The notes: generated from the sequence alone by a model not told the origin. Numbered from the stretch's first letter, positions 48,349 to 57,041 are shown. The stretch is 64,000 bases of DNA from Blautia sp. MSJ-19 (GCF_018918125.1 NZ_JAHLQA010000017.1:1-64000), one strand, 5' to 3'. A program made the numbers and translations.

Positions 48349-48824
48349 AAGTACTGATTGTCAGTGACACCCATGGACGTGATGAAAATCTGGAAAGAGC
48401 GGTGATGCTGGAAACACCGTTTGATATGCTGGCGCATTGCGGGGATGTAGAGGGAAGAGAGATTTTTATAGAAGCTCTTGCAGAGTGTCCCTGCTGTATT
48501 GTTTCAGGTAATAATGACTTCTTTTCAGACCTTCCGAGAGAAGATGTGATAGAGATTGAGGGAAAACGTGTTTTGGTCACACATGGTCATTATTATGGCG
48601 TATCTATGGATATTTCAGGTGTTGCAGAAGAAGCAAAAGCCAGAGAGTGTGATATGGTATTCTTTGGGCATACTCACAAGCCTGTAATTGAGGAAATAGA
48701 CGGCATTCTGGCGGTTAACCCGGGAAGTCTGTCCTATCCGAGACAACGCGGCAGAAAGCCCAGTTACGCGGTTCTCGAGACTGCTCCTGGTGGTGAGATG
48801 ACCGTTGAGATTCGATATCTGTAG
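48345..48824 (+). CDS. YfcE/MJ0936-family metallophosphoesterase
   Basis: 159 residues. Calcineurin-like motifs VSDTHGRDENL, HCGDVEG, VSGNNDF, VTHGHYYGV and FFGHTHKP. A distant paralogue of the yfcE gene at the head of the operon. Coupled to rdgB by an ATGA overlap; a strong terminator follows. Confidence 0.92.
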   Translation: MKVLIVSDTHGRDENLERAVMLETPFDMLAHCGDVEGREIFIEALAECPCCIVSGNNDFFSDLPREDVIEIEGKRVLVTHGHYYGVSMDISGVAEEAKARECDMVFFGHTHKPVIEEIDGILAVNPGSLSYPRQRGRKPSYAVLETAPGGEMTVEIRYL

Positions 48825-48849
48825 AATATTTGAATAAAGTACGTACATG

Positions 48850-48893
48850 AGACTCCAGCCCAACAGGTAAGAACTGTGGGCTGGGGTCTTTTT
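48850..48893 (+). terminator. Terminator of the yfcE-rdgB operon
   Basis: AGACTCCAGCCCA (48850-48862) pairs with TGGGCTGGGGTCT (48877-48889), followed by a T run. Confidence 0.85.
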
Positions 48894-48965
48894 GCATATT
48901 TGGGGAGGGCACTGGATGACCATGGAAGAAGTTAAAGTTATGGCCAATTAAACCAATAGAATGCT

Positions 48966-49013
48966 AAAACAGCAGGAAATCTTCCCCATACGAGAGAGAA
49001 GTCTCCTGCTGTT
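48966..49013 (-). terminator. Terminator of the tRNA cluster
   Basis: AACAGCAGGA (48968-48977) and TCCTGCTGTT (49004-49013) pair perfectly. On the minus strand the stem is followed by TTAGC after a short T run. Confidence 0.6.
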
Positions 49014-49142
49014 GTTCGATACATTTCCTATTTGAAAAACGAAGAAATCCTTTGCTTTTCAGCCAAGGGTGTGCAGAGGGACTGGCGAAGTCCCTTTGCG
49101 GTTTGCAAAATCCCTTTGCGGTCCTTACGACCTGAATAAAAC

Positions 49143-49223
49143 TGCGGATGACAGGACTTGAACCTGCACGTCGTGGACACCAGAACCTAAATCTGGCGCG
49201 TCTGCCAATTCCGCCACATCCGC
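49143..49223 (-). tRNA. tRNA-Leu (anticodon TAG)
   Basis: Cloverleaf read on the minus strand: 7-bp acceptor GCGGATG/CATCCGC, long variable arm as expected for Leu, anticodon stem CCAGA/TCTGG with loop TTTAGGT, and the T-loop GGTTCAAGT. CCA is not encoded. Last tRNA of the cluster. Confidence 0.93.
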
Positions 49224-49342
49224 AAAATAATAAATAAACAGACAAAACGGAATTGTCAGACAATCGATAAATCGATTAGCGTCTGCCTGATCTTGAACTG
49301 ATGTTCAAGAACTAAGAATTCCGCCACATCCGCAAAATAATA
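49207..49342. repeat. 26-bp direct repeat duplicating the 5' end of the tRNA-Leu gene
   Basis: Bases 49207-49232 and 49317-49342 are identical, 110 bp apart. Each copy contains the first 17 nt of the tRNA (minus strand) and 9 bp upstream of it. The spacer carries two stable hairpins: CAGACAATCGAT/ATCGATTAGCGTCTG at about 49256-49286, and TCTTGAAC/GTTCAAGA at 49291-49310. Confidence 0.8.
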
Positions 49343-49415
49343 GTTTTATGTCACATCTGTGTGACGTAAAAGTAGTATGAAAAAAGCATTACCGTTAAAC
49401 GATAATGCTTTAAAA

Positions 49416-49488
49416 TGAGACATCGGGGATTCGAACCCCGGACAACTTGATTAAAAGTCAAGTGCTCTACCAACTGAGCTAATATCCC
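49416..49488 (-). tRNA. tRNA-Lys (anticodon TTT)
   Basis: Minus-strand cloverleaf: acceptor GGGATAT/ATGTCTC with two G-U pairs, anticodon stem CTTGA/TCAAG with loop CTTTTAA, T arm CGGGGTTCGAATCCCCG. CCA not encoded. Confidence 0.94.
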
Positions 49489-49498
49489 ATATAAAAGA

Positions 49499-49570
49499 CT
49501 GGGCTAGCTGGATTCGAACCAGCGAATGCAGCAGTCAAAGTGCTGTGCCTTACCGCTTGGCGATAGCCCA
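49499..49570 (-). tRNA. tRNA-Gln (anticodon TTG)
   Basis: Acceptor TGGGCTA/TAGCCCA, anticodon stem CAGCA/TGCTG with loop CTTTGAC, T arm GCTGGTTCGAATCCAGC. 72 nt, CCA not encoded. Confidence 0.94.
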
Positions 49571-49578
49571 AAGGCGAG

Positions 49579-49653
49579 GGTGGATACAGGGATTCGAACC
49601 CTGGGCCTCCAGAGCCACAATCTGGCGCGCTAACCAACTGCGCTATACCCACC
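49579..49653 (-). tRNA. tRNA-His (anticodon GTG)
   Basis: Acceptor GTGGGTA/TATCCAC plus an encoded extra G(-1) opposite C73, the identity element of bacterial tRNA-His. Anticodon stem CCAGA/TCTGG with loop TTGTGGC. Confidence 0.94.
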
Positions 49654-49657
49654 ACAG

Positions 49658-49731
<74 letters not shown>

Positions 49732-49754
49732 ATTCCTCTGCTTCGCAACAGAGA

Positions 49755-49825
49755 AGCGGGTGATGGGAATCGAACCCACGTATCCAGCTTGGAAGGCTGG
49801 TGTTCTACCATTGAACTACACCCGC
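49755..49825 (-). tRNA. tRNA-Gly (anticodon TCC)
   Basis: Acceptor GCGGGTG/CACCCGC, anticodon stem CCAGC/GCTGG with loop CTTCCAA, T arm GTGGGTTCGATTCCCAT. 71 nt. Confidence 0.94.
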
Positions 49826-49855
49826 ATGTCGCTGAAACGGTATTTGTTTACAGCA

Positions 49856-49930
49856 TCGGGGTGACAGGATTCGAACCTGCGGCCTCCTGGTCCCAAACCA
49901 GGCGCTCTAGCCAAGCTGAGCCACACCCCG
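49856..49930 (-). tRNA. tRNA-Pro (anticodon TGG)
   Basis: Acceptor CGGGGTG/CACCCCG, with the C1-G72 pair typical of tRNA-Pro. Anticodon stem CCTGG/CCAGG with loop TTTGGGA. First tRNA after the promoter. Confidence 0.94.
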
Positions 49931-49981
49931 TTAACGGTATTTAGTTGTTTGCGTTTTGCTCTGTCGCTCAACGCAAGACAT

Positions 49982-50010
49982 ATTATATTATAGCGATATG
50001 CAAATGTCAA
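49982..50010 (-). promoter_or_regulatory. Consensus promoter of the tRNA cluster
   Basis: On the minus strand TTGACA (50005-50010), a 17-bp spacer and TATAAT (49982-49987). Perfect hexamers suit strong stable-RNA transcription. Confidence 0.85.
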
Positions 50011-50318
50011 CAGCTTTTTTCGATTTTTTTTAATTTTTTTTTGAAGAACCCGAAAAAGCCTGATTTTACAATGGTTTGAGGGCAAAAAAAGTTTTTGATT
50101 TTGCCATAAAAAGTGGAAAAAAATAAGAAAATCTCAAATATCATCAAAAGAAATTTAGTAGAAACAGAGTACATCCTGTTGAAAAAAAAGTATAGAAAAT
50201 GTTACAATAAAAATCGAATTATAAAAGCATCGGTTTATTTTCAGTCCGAAAATATTTAGTTTTTATATTTTATAAATGTGAGAAAAATAAATCTGTTTGA
50301 ATAAAGGAGAAATATAAA

Positions 50319-51053
50319 ATGAACGTACAGGAATTTCAGGATAAACTAAAAGAAGTGCAGGAAATTGCAAAAAAGCATGATAATACGCTTGAAGTTGCAG
50401 AGATTCGCCAGGTATTTGAAGGCTGTGATTTAGACAAGAGCCAGCTTCTTGGAGTACTCAAATATCTCACTTCACAGGGAATCATGATCGAGGGAATGGA
50501 AACAGCAGGTGCGGAAGCAAAAGAAACGGAACGAAAAAAGGTTCCGCTGACGGCAGAAGAGGAAGCTTATCTGAAAGAGTATGTTGCAGAGCTGCCGGAA
50601 CTTCCGGATATGGATATTGACAGGCTGTTTGTGGCACTGGCAGAGGGGCGGCAGGAAGCTGCACAGGCACTTACTTCTTATTATATGAAAACAGTGGCAG
50701 ACATGGCTGTAGAAATGAATATAGAAGAAATGCAGCTTGCAGATCTGATTCAGGAGGCAAATCTCTGCCTTATTCAGGCGTTGGGAAATGCGGGAGAAGA
50801 GTGTAGAGATGAAGAATGGCTTCTTGCGGAAATTCGCAGGGGAATTCTGCTTGTCCTGGAAGAACAGACACAGAGAAAATTTGAAGATGACAGTCTGGTA
50901 GCACGTGTGGAGAAACTGGAGAAAGATGTTCGTGATCTGAATGACGGGGAAGATGAAAAAAATGCTTTCACGATTGATGAACTGGCGATCATCCTGGATA
51001 TGAAGGTTGATGAAATCCGCGATATTCTCCGTCTTACCGGAGATGATAAATAA
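50319..51053 (+). CDS. Degenerate sigma-70-like protein
   Basis: 244 residues, acidic. The N-terminus (about 1-55, EVAEIRQVFEGCDLDKSQLL then LKYLTSQGI) resembles sigma region 1.1. VPLTAEEEAYLKEYV resembles the start of region 1.2, and LADLIQEANLCLIQAL (about 142-157) matches regions 2.1-2.2, the core-binding helix. The promoter-melting and -10-reading regions 2.3-2.4 and most of region 3 are missing. The C-terminus (FTIDELAIILDMKVDEIRDIL) looks like a shortened region 4. It may bind RNA polymerase without recognising promoters. An AT-rich gap of about 390 bp separates it from the tRNAs; in it I see only AT-rich promoter-like sequence. Confidence 0.7.
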   Translation: MNVQEFQDKLKEVQEIAKKHDNTLEVAEIRQVFEGCDLDKSQLLGVLKYLTSQGIMIEGMETAGAEAKETERKKVPLTAEEEAYLKEYVAELPELPDMDIDRLFVALAEGRQEAAQALTSYYMKTVADMAVEMNIEEMQLADLIQEANLCLIQALGNAGEECRDEEWLLAEIRRGILLVLEEQTQRKFEDDSLVARVEKLEKDVRDLNDGEDEKNAFTIDELAIILDMKVDEIRDILRLTGDDK

Positions 51054-51182
51054 AGATTGTATGTCGGAAGCACTGCTGTGTGCGGAGAAATGTGTTCAGA
51101 GACATAAAGTTAGTTCCGAAAAACAATTGTTGAATTCAGGGTAAATCTGTGGTATTATGTACCCATATGGGAGGTATTTTTT

Positions 51183-51557
51183 ATGCAAATCAGAGAATCG
51201 GCGGAGGATTACCTGGAGGCAATCCTTGTTTTATCTAAGAAAGGCGGCGGAGTTCGTTCCGTTGATATTGCGACTATGCTCGGGGTGTCCAAGCCAAGTG
51301 TCAGTCATGCAATGAAACTTCTCAGAGAAGATGGGTATATTGCTATGGACCGTTATGGTACTGTGACATTGATGGAAAAGGGAGCAGAGATTGCGAACAG
51401 AATTTATGAGCGTCATACAGTTCTTACAAAAATGCTGGAAGGTCTGGGTGTGTGTGATGAAGTTGCCAGAGCAGATGCCTGCAAGATGGAGCATGATGTC
51501 AGCGATGAGAGCTTTGAGAAGATCAAAGAGCATCTGAAAGCCAAAGGTGAGATTTAA
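51183..51557 (+). CDS. DtxR/MntR-family metal-dependent regulator
   Basis: 124 residues. The N-terminal winged helix (ESAEDYLEAILVLSKKGGGV, then VDIATMLGVSKPSVSHAMKLL) is followed by a dimerisation/metal-binding domain with ERHTVLTKML and CKMEHDVSDESFE, containing His, Cys and Glu ligands of the family. The C-terminal SH3-like domain is absent, as in MntR-type proteins. Likely a Mn or Fe sensor. No transporter is adjacent, so targets lie elsewhere. Confidence 0.88.
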   Translation: MQIRESAEDYLEAILVLSKKGGGVRSVDIATMLGVSKPSVSHAMKLLREDGYIAMDRYGTVTLMEKGAEIANRIYERHTVLTKMLEGLGVCDEVARADACKMEHDVSDESFEKIKEHLKAKGEI

Positions 51558-51620
51558 GAAGACGAAGAGTGAAGCTGACAGAACGGGAAATATCTGTTTG
51601 AATAATATGCGAATATAAGA

Positions 51621-51676
51621 AAGTCATCACGATCAGAAGGTGGAGTGTATCAATTCTGAAAGTGATGACTTTTTTC
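51621..51676. terminator. Bidirectional terminator between convergent genes
   Basis: AAGTCATCAC (51621-51630) pairs with GTGATGACTT (51662-51671), followed by TTTTTC. It separates the DtxR gene and the minus-strand exporter. Confidence 0.75.
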
Positions 51677-51699
51677 TTGTATATGCAGGAAATTATATG

Positions 51700-52614
51700 T
51701 TAAACAGCCGTCTCTTTTTGCGGAAGCTGTGCCAGGATGATTGCACTGAACATCAGCACACAGCCCAAAATCTCACGTCCGCTTAAGTTCTGTCCAAGGA
51801 TCAGCCATCCGGCGATAACTGAAATACAGGATTCCAGACTGAGAATGAGTGATGCAACCGTAGGATTCATATTTTTCTGTCCAACGATCTGCAAGGTGTA
51901 GGCAACACCACAGGACATGATTCCTGCATAAAGAATCGGAACTTTGGCGGCGAAAATTCCGGAAAGATTCGGACTTTCAAAGAGAAGTGCCGGGATTCCG
52001 GAAAGAATTCCGCAGACCAGAAACTGGATGCAGGACATTTTGACACCGTCCACCAGAGGCGAAAAATGATCGATGACCAGAATATGCAGGGAAAAAAGTA
52101 CTGCACAGATCAACACAAGCAGTTCGCCCTTACCGATGGCGAATCCTTCGCCTGGAGTCAGACACAGAAGATAAAGTCCACACAGGGAAAGGACAACGGC
52201 AATCCAGATAAAAGGGCTGCATTTTTTCTTAAGGAAGATGCCGATTACCGGGACAATGATAATGTAGCATGCGGTTATGAATCCGGCCTTACCGACGGTG
52301 GTATATTTGATACCGAACTGCTGAAAATTGCTTGCCAGACAGAGCAGGATACCACAGCAGATACCTCCTGTGATCAGGGTTTTTCGGTCGGAAGATGACG
52401 GGATACGTTTCTTTTCTTCGGCAGATTTTGCCTTGCCAAGCCCCCAGATGACCGGCAGCAGAGTAAGAGCACCGATAAGGTTACGGACTGCATTGAAGGT
52501 AAAGCCACCGATGTAGTCCATGCTGACACTTTGAGCGACAAAGGCGACACCCCAGATGGTGGCGGTCAGCAAAAGCAAAAGCGAATTCCTGACCGGAACA
52601 GATTCTTTTTTCAT
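51700..52614 (-). CDS. EamA/DMT-family transporter
   Basis: About 304 residues from ATG at 52614 (after GGAGAAAC); the longer open frame upstream has no ribosome-binding site. Ten hydrophobic helices form two EamA repeats (TATIWGVAFVAQSVSMDYIG in the first; LILSLESCISVIAGWLILGQ in the second). Family members export amino acids or other metabolites; the substrate cannot be told from sequence. Confidence 0.9.
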   Translation of the reverse strand: MKKESVPVRNSLLLLLTATIWGVAFVAQSVSMDYIGGFTFNAVRNLIGALTLLPVIWGLGKAKSAEEKKRIPSSSDRKTLITGGICCGILLCLASNFQQFGIKYTTVGKAGFITACYIIIVPVIGIFLKKKCSPFIWIAVVLSLCGLYLLCLTPGEGFAIGKGELLVLICAVLFSLHILVIDHFSPLVDGVKMSCIQFLVCGILSGIPALLFESPNLSGIFAAKVPILYAGIMSCGVAYTLQIVGQKNMNPTVASLILSLESCISVIAGWLILGQNLSGREILGCVLMFSAIILAQLPQKETAV

Positions 52615-52716
52615 AATGTTTCTCCTCGTGTAAATTAACGTATTGGATACTAACGAATTGCTCCTTGTATTATACTGCATAACTATGCATTGATAAAGGG
52701 CGAAAATAAAAAAATA

Positions 52717-52746
52717 CAGGCCCTGCGTAGACAGAGCCTGCATGAA
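52717..52746 (-). terminator. Terminator of the guanine deaminase/permease operon
   Basis: CAGGCCCTG (52717-52725) and CAGAGCCTG (52732-52740) form a hairpin that on the minus strand is followed by TATTTTTTT. Confidence 0.75.
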
Positions 52747-52757
52747 TAATTATAAAA

Positions 52758-54134
52758 TCAGATGAAAATATATTTCAGCACAAACAGTACGGCAAGTACG
52801 TACATCAGTGCGCTGATCTTCTTTTCTTTTGCCTTTCCGGTGATCAGGTTGATCACTACATAAGAAATAACTCCCATGGAGATACCTTCGGAAATACTGT
52901 ACATGAATGGCATTGCGATGATCGCGATAAAGCAAGGGATCGCTTCTGTCATATCGCTGAAATCGATCTTTGTAACAGAAGTCAGCATCAGGTAACCTAC
53001 GACGATCAGAGCCGGTGCTGTGGCAAAGGAAGGAATTGCCAGGAAGATCGGGGAAAGAAGGAGGGAAAGAGCAAACAGGATACCTGCTACCATGGAGGTA
53101 AGACCTGTACGTCCGCCTTCTGCAACACCGGAAGCACTTTCTACAAAGGTGGTAACGGTGGAAGTACCGCACATAGCACCTACAGTTGTTCCGACAGCGT
53201 CAGAGAGAAGAGCACCTTTGATCTTTGGAAGCTTGCCGTCCTTATCGAGCATGTCAGCTTTGGAAGCTACACCGATCAGAGTTCCAAGAGTATCAAACAT
53301 ATCTACAAACAGGAATGCAAACATGATGACTACGAAATCCAGTGAAAATACAATGGAAAAGTCCATCTTCATAAAGGTCGGAGCCATGCTTGGTACAGAG
53401 ATTCCGTTTGAGAAATCAGGAAGCAGGCTATAATATCCGAGGTCTGCATTTGGTACATACAGGTGTGTCAGCTGACAGATGATTCCAAGTACCCATGTGA
53501 TCAGAATGCCCCAGAGGATACTTCCCTTAACGTCTTTTGCAAGAAGGATAGCGGTTACCAGGATACCGATCAGGGCCAGCAGTACGGTGATTCCCTGTGA
53601 GGAAAAAGTTCCATCCGCTACAGAGGATTTGAAGGAAAAGATGCTGACCAGTGTAGAGTCATTTCCAACAACGATCTTGGCGTTCTGGAGTCCGATAAAT
53701 GCGATAAAGAGACCGATACCTACGGATACGGCATGTTTCAGGTTCATCGGAATGGAGTTAAAGATCGCTTCACGCACGTTGGTGAGAGAAAGCAGGATAA
53801 AGATAATACCTTCTGCAAATACTGCTGCAAGTGCCTGCTGCCAGGTGTATCCCATACCAAGAACTACGGTGTAGGTAAAGTATGCGTTCAGGCCCATTCC
53901 AGGAGCAAGAACGAATGGATAGTTGGACAGAAGTGCCATCAGGCAGCTTGCGATAAATGCGGACAGTGCGGTTGCTGTAAAGACAGATCCGCGGTCCATG
54001 CCGGAAGCAGACAGGATATTCGGGTTGACAGCCAGAATATAGGCCATTGTCATAAAGGTTGTGATTCCTGCCATAACCTCAGTTTTGACATCTGTGTGGT
54101 TTTCTTTCAGGTGGAAAATTTTGTCGAGATTCAT
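52758..54134 (-). CDS. NCS2-family purine permease (AzgA/PbuG type)
   Basis: Imports guanine, hypoxanthine or adenine. About 458 residues from ATG at 54134 (after a GGGGG site); an upstream in-frame ATG overlaps the end of guaD. The N-terminus VKTEVMAGITTFMTMAYILAVNPNI (split over about 18-42) and the motif DMFDTLGTLIGVASKA (about 280-295) are diagnostic of the AzgA group. It follows guanine deaminase directly, so transport and deamination are co-expressed. Confidence 0.92.
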   Translation of the reverse strand: MNLDKIFHLKENHTDVKTEVMAGITTFMTMAYILAVNPNILSASGMDRGSVFTATALSAFIASCLMALLSNYPFVLAPGMGLNAYFTYTVVLGMGYTWQQALAAVFAEGIIFILLSLTNVREAIFNSIPMNLKHAVSVGIGLFIAFIGLQNAKIVVGNDSTLVSIFSFKSSVADGTFSSQGITVLLALIGILVTAILLAKDVKGSILWGILITWVLGIICQLTHLYVPNADLGYYSLLPDFSNGISVPSMAPTFMKMDFSIVFSLDFVVIMFAFLFVDMFDTLGTLIGVASKADMLDKDGKLPKIKGALLSDAVGTTVGAMCGTSTVTTFVESASGVAEGGRTGLTSMVAGILFALSLLLSPIFLAIPSFATAPALIVVGYLMLTSVTKIDFSDMTEAIPCFIAIIAMPFMYSISEGISMGVISYVVINLITGKAKEKKISALMYVLAVLFVLKYIFI

Positions 54135-54169
54135 ATAAGTACCCCCTTCGTGTTGTGCAGATGTATGCA

Positions 54170-55456
54170 CTAAAAGATTTTGTTTCCGGAAACATATTTT
54201 CCGGCGATGCAGCTGTTATCTGAGAGATAGATCAGTCGTTCCAGTCGTTCTCTGGCCGTGAGGGGCTGAGGATGCCGGAGACTGCTGTCGTCCAGAATCA
54301 GTGCATCAAACTCATAGTCTTCCGCGAAAGTGCCGACTTTTCCGAAAAATGCGCCACCGCCCATAGTAGCCATATAGAAGGCTTCTTCCAGTGAAAGCGG
54401 TTTCAGAGAATCGTCCACCAGACGCCAGCGAAGCTTGGATACCTGAATGGCGTCTGCAATTGCGCGAAGCATGGACAGGGAGTGACCACCGGCGATATCT
54501 GTACCGAGTCCGATATGAAGTCCCGCTTCAATATAACGCTTTGCCGGTGCGATACCGGAAGAGAGATTGGTATTGGACTGTGGACAGTGGGCGATGAATA
54601 CACCCCGTTCTTTCATAAGAGAGAGCTCTGCGTCGGAACTGTAGACACAGTGGGCCATGATCGTCGGGCATTGTTTACCGCCAAAAAGTCCGAACTGATC
54701 GTAGGCTTCTCCATAGAAAGAAGTTCCTGGACATAATTCTTTTACCCAGGCAATTTCGCCCTGGTTTTCGGAAAGGTGAGACTGTACCGGGAGACGGTAA
54801 GTTCGCTGGATCTCTGCCAGTCTGGTCATGAGTTCATCTGTACAGGAAGGGGTAAAACGAGGGGTGAGAATCGGTTTGACATTCTCATATTTTCCTGAGG
54901 TATCATCAAGCCAGCGGACAGTGTCCTTTGCAGAAACAACAGCACTTTCTTCCTGGAGAGCCGGAGAGCCGTTGCGGTCCATATTTACTTTACCTATAAA
55001 GGTTTTGAGACCGGTTTTCTCCATAAGGTCCATCAGAAGTTCTGTTGCATCCACATGTAAAGTGCCGAAGATAGAAGCGCGGGTTGTGGCACTGTGTTTT
55101 AAATCATTGGCAAAGATAGAATATGCTTTTTCTGCATAATTCAGATCTGCATATCTGGATTCTTCCGGAAACGTGACTGTGTTCAGCCAGTCAAGCAGTT
55201 CCAGATCCATATACATACCATGAAAAGCATACTGTGGGGCATGCAGATGAAGATCGTTCATTCCCGGGATGATCAGGCATTTTTTGAAATCTTCACATGG
55301 AATACCGTGAAACTGCTCTGGGATTTCCGGAAAAACACCGACAGTCCGACCATTCTGACAGACAAGATAAGCGTCCTCAAAACAGGTCAGATGTTGGGGA
55401 TCTGTGCTGAAACATACAGCGCCTCTGAGTGCAAATGTGGCTGGATTTCTGGTCAT
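54170..55456 (-). CDS. guaD: Guanine deaminase (amidohydrolase superfamily)
   Basis: Deaminates guanine to xanthine. About 428 residues from ATG at 55456, which follows AGGAGGTAG. Zinc ligands are visible as HxH in NDLHLHAPQ, His in VQSHLSEN, His in IMAHCVYSS and Asp in GTDIAGGH. This is the GuaD rather than the cytosine deaminase pattern. The gene lies behind a purine riboswitch and before a purine permease. A related aminohydrolase specificity (other amino-purines) is possible. Confidence 0.88.
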   Translation of the reverse strand: MTRNPATFALRGAVCFSTDPQHLTCFEDAYLVCQNGRTVGVFPEIPEQFHGIPCEDFKKCLIIPGMNDLHLHAPQYAFHGMYMDLELLDWLNTVTFPEESRYADLNYAEKAYSIFANDLKHSATTRASIFGTLHVDATELLMDLMEKTGLKTFIGKVNMDRNGSPALQEESAVVSAKDTVRWLDDTSGKYENVKPILTPRFTPSCTDELMTRLAEIQRTYRLPVQSHLSENQGEIAWVKELCPGTSFYGEAYDQFGLFGGKQCPTIMAHCVYSSDAELSLMKERGVFIAHCPQSNTNLSSGIAPAKRYIEAGLHIGLGTDIAGGHSLSMLRAIADAIQVSKLRWRLVDDSLKPLSLEEAFYMATMGGGAFFGKVGTFAEDYEFDALILDDSSLRHPQPLTARERLERLIYLSDNSCIAGKYVSGNKIF

Positions 55457-55547
55457 AAAAGCTACCTCCTTTTTGCTGATGAAACACGTCGGCAGGCAAA
55501 AAAAATACCGAATATTTTTGCCCGACGAGTTACTGTGACCAGTAACA

Positions 55548-55608
55548 CTTATAGGCAACTATTACGGTAGTTGGTAGAGACGTCCAACCAATTATGGACC
55601 TATATAAG
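55548..55608 (-). promoter_or_regulatory. Purine riboswitch aptamer
   Basis: On the minus strand: P1 CTTATA/TATAAG, P2 GTCCA/TGGAC with an L2 rich in TTGG, J2/3 GTCTCTACC (consensus GTTTCTACC), P3 AACTA/TAGTT with L3 CCGTAA, as in the xpt class. The ligand-pairing position just before P1' is C, indicating guanine/hypoxanthine rather than adenine. The base before it reads C where xpt has A (position 73). Downstream hairpins lie at 55529-55547 and 55480-55526, without a canonical terminator. Confidence 0.85.
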
Positions 55609-55632
55609 CTTTGTGGTGTTGTTTATGAAATT

Positions 55633-55661
55633 ATTATAAAATAGGAACAGTTTTCTGTCAA
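55633..55661 (-). promoter_or_regulatory. Promoter of the riboswitch-guaD operon
   Basis: Minus-strand TTGACA (55656-55661), 17-bp spacer, TATAAT (55633-55638), starting the leader about 20 nt before the aptamer. Confidence 0.85.
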
Positions 55662-55753
55662 ATGCAAATTCATAAGTTGCATGGAGAATATTGCATGAAA
55701 AATTTGTACAAAATTTCTCAAAATAAAAATGTTGAATGATAACAGATCTGCAT

Positions 55754-55800
55754 AAAAATTCCGGCAGCCTGAAAAGCCAGACTGCCGGGATATAAGAATG
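55754..55800 (-). terminator. Terminator of argG
   Basis: CCGGCAG (55761-55767) pairs with CTGCCGG (55792-55798); on the minus strand it is followed by AATTTTTAT. Confidence 0.8.
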
Positions 55801-55808
55801 ACGGTTAT

Positions 55809-57041
55809 TTATTTGTTGTTTTTGTTCTTTTCAACTTCCAGTAATTTCATTGCACGAACTTTGAGCGGAAGACCGAACAGTGTGATGAATCCGTCTGCAT
55901 CGTGGTGGTCATACATATCACCTGTTGTGAAGGATGCAAGAGATTCGTTGTACAGGCTGTACGGAGAAGTTGTACCAGCTTTGATGATGTTTCCTTTGTA
56001 AAGTTTGAATTTCACTTCACCGGTTACATATTTCTGAGTAGATTCTACGAATGCCTGGAGTGCTTCACGAAGTGGTGTGAACCATTTTCCTTCGTATACG
56101 ACCTGAGCGAACTGGCTGCCGATCTTTTTCTTGGCTTCCATGGTATCACGGTCAAGAATCAGTTCCTCAAGCTGCTCATGAGCTGCCATCAGGATAGTTC
56201 CGCCAGGAGTCTCATATACACCACGGGATTTCATACCAACAACACGGTTTTCTACGATATCAACGATACCGATACCGTTTTCGCCGCCAAGACGGTTGAG
56301 TTCTGTGATAATCTCGGAAACTTTCATTGCTTTTCCGTTGAGAGTTTTCGGAACACCCTCTTCGAATGTCATGGTTACTTCTGTTTCTTTATCTGGTGCT
56401 TTTTCAGGAGTTACACTTAAAACGAGCATGTCGTCATAGTTCGGAGCCTGGGAAGGATCTTCAAGTTCCAGACCTTCATGGCTGATGTGCCATAAATTAC
56501 GGTCACGGCTGTAGCTGTGGCTTGCATCGAATGGAAGGTTGATTCCATGAGCCTGGCAGAATGCGAGCTCATCATCACGGGACTGCATGGTCCATACATC
56601 TGTCATTCTCCAAGGAGCAATGATCTTGATGTCCGGAGCAAGTGCTTTGATACCAAGTTCGAAACGGATCTGGTCGTTACCTTTACCGGTAGCACCGTGG
56701 CAGATAGCAACGGCGTTTTCTTTACGTGCGATCTCAACGAGTTTCTTTGCGATAGCCGGACGAGCCATGGATGTTCCGAGCAGATATTTGTGTTCGTATA
56801 CAGCACCTGCCTGTACGCATGGCATGATGTAGTTGTCACTGAAATCATCAACGATGTCTTCGATGTATAATTTGGAAGCTCCGGAAAGTTTCGCTCTCTC
56901 ATCCAGACCATCCAGTTCGTTTCCCTGTCCGCAGTTTACACAGCAGCAGACAACTTCGTAATCAAAGGTTTCTTTCAGCCACGGGATCAGTGCTGTGGTA
57001 TCAAGACCACCTGAGTATGCAAGTACAACTTTTTCTTTCAT
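55809..57041 (-). CDS. argG: Argininosuccinate synthase
   Basis: ATP-dependent condensation of citrulline with aspartate. 410 residues, usual length. The PP-loop AYSGGLDTT (about 8-16), CHGATGKGNDQIRFE (about 114-128), and the C-terminal SPYSLYNESLASFTTGDMYD (about 372-391) are diagnostic. It is transcribed away from argC across the shared ArgR-like control region. argH is not adjacent. Confidence 0.97.
   Translation of the reverse strand: MKEKVVLAYSGGLDTTALIPWLKETFDYEVVCCCVNCGQGNELDGLDERAKLSGASKLYIEDIVDDFSDNYIMPCVQAGAVYEHKYLLGTSMARPAIAKKLVEIARKENAVAICHGATGKGNDQIRFELGIKALAPDIKIIAPWRMTDVWTMQSRDDELAFCQAHGINLPFDASHSYSRDRNLWHISHEGLELEDPSQAPNYDDMLVLSVTPEKAPDKETEVTMTFEEGVPKTLNGKAMKVSEIITELNRLGGENGIGIVDIVENRVVGMKSRGVYETPGGTILMAAHEQLEELILDRDTMEAKKKIGSQFAQVVYEGKWFTPLREALQAFVESTQKYVTGEVKFKLYKGNIIKAGTTSPYSLYNESLASFTTGDMYDHHDADGFITLFGLPLKVRAMKLLEVEKNKNNK

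Noticed and set aside
49207-49342. Considered as attachment sites of an integrated element
   Set aside because: Only 110 bp lie between the repeats, there is no integrase, and the repeat covers the 5' rather than the 3' end of the tRNA. Kept as a repeat only.
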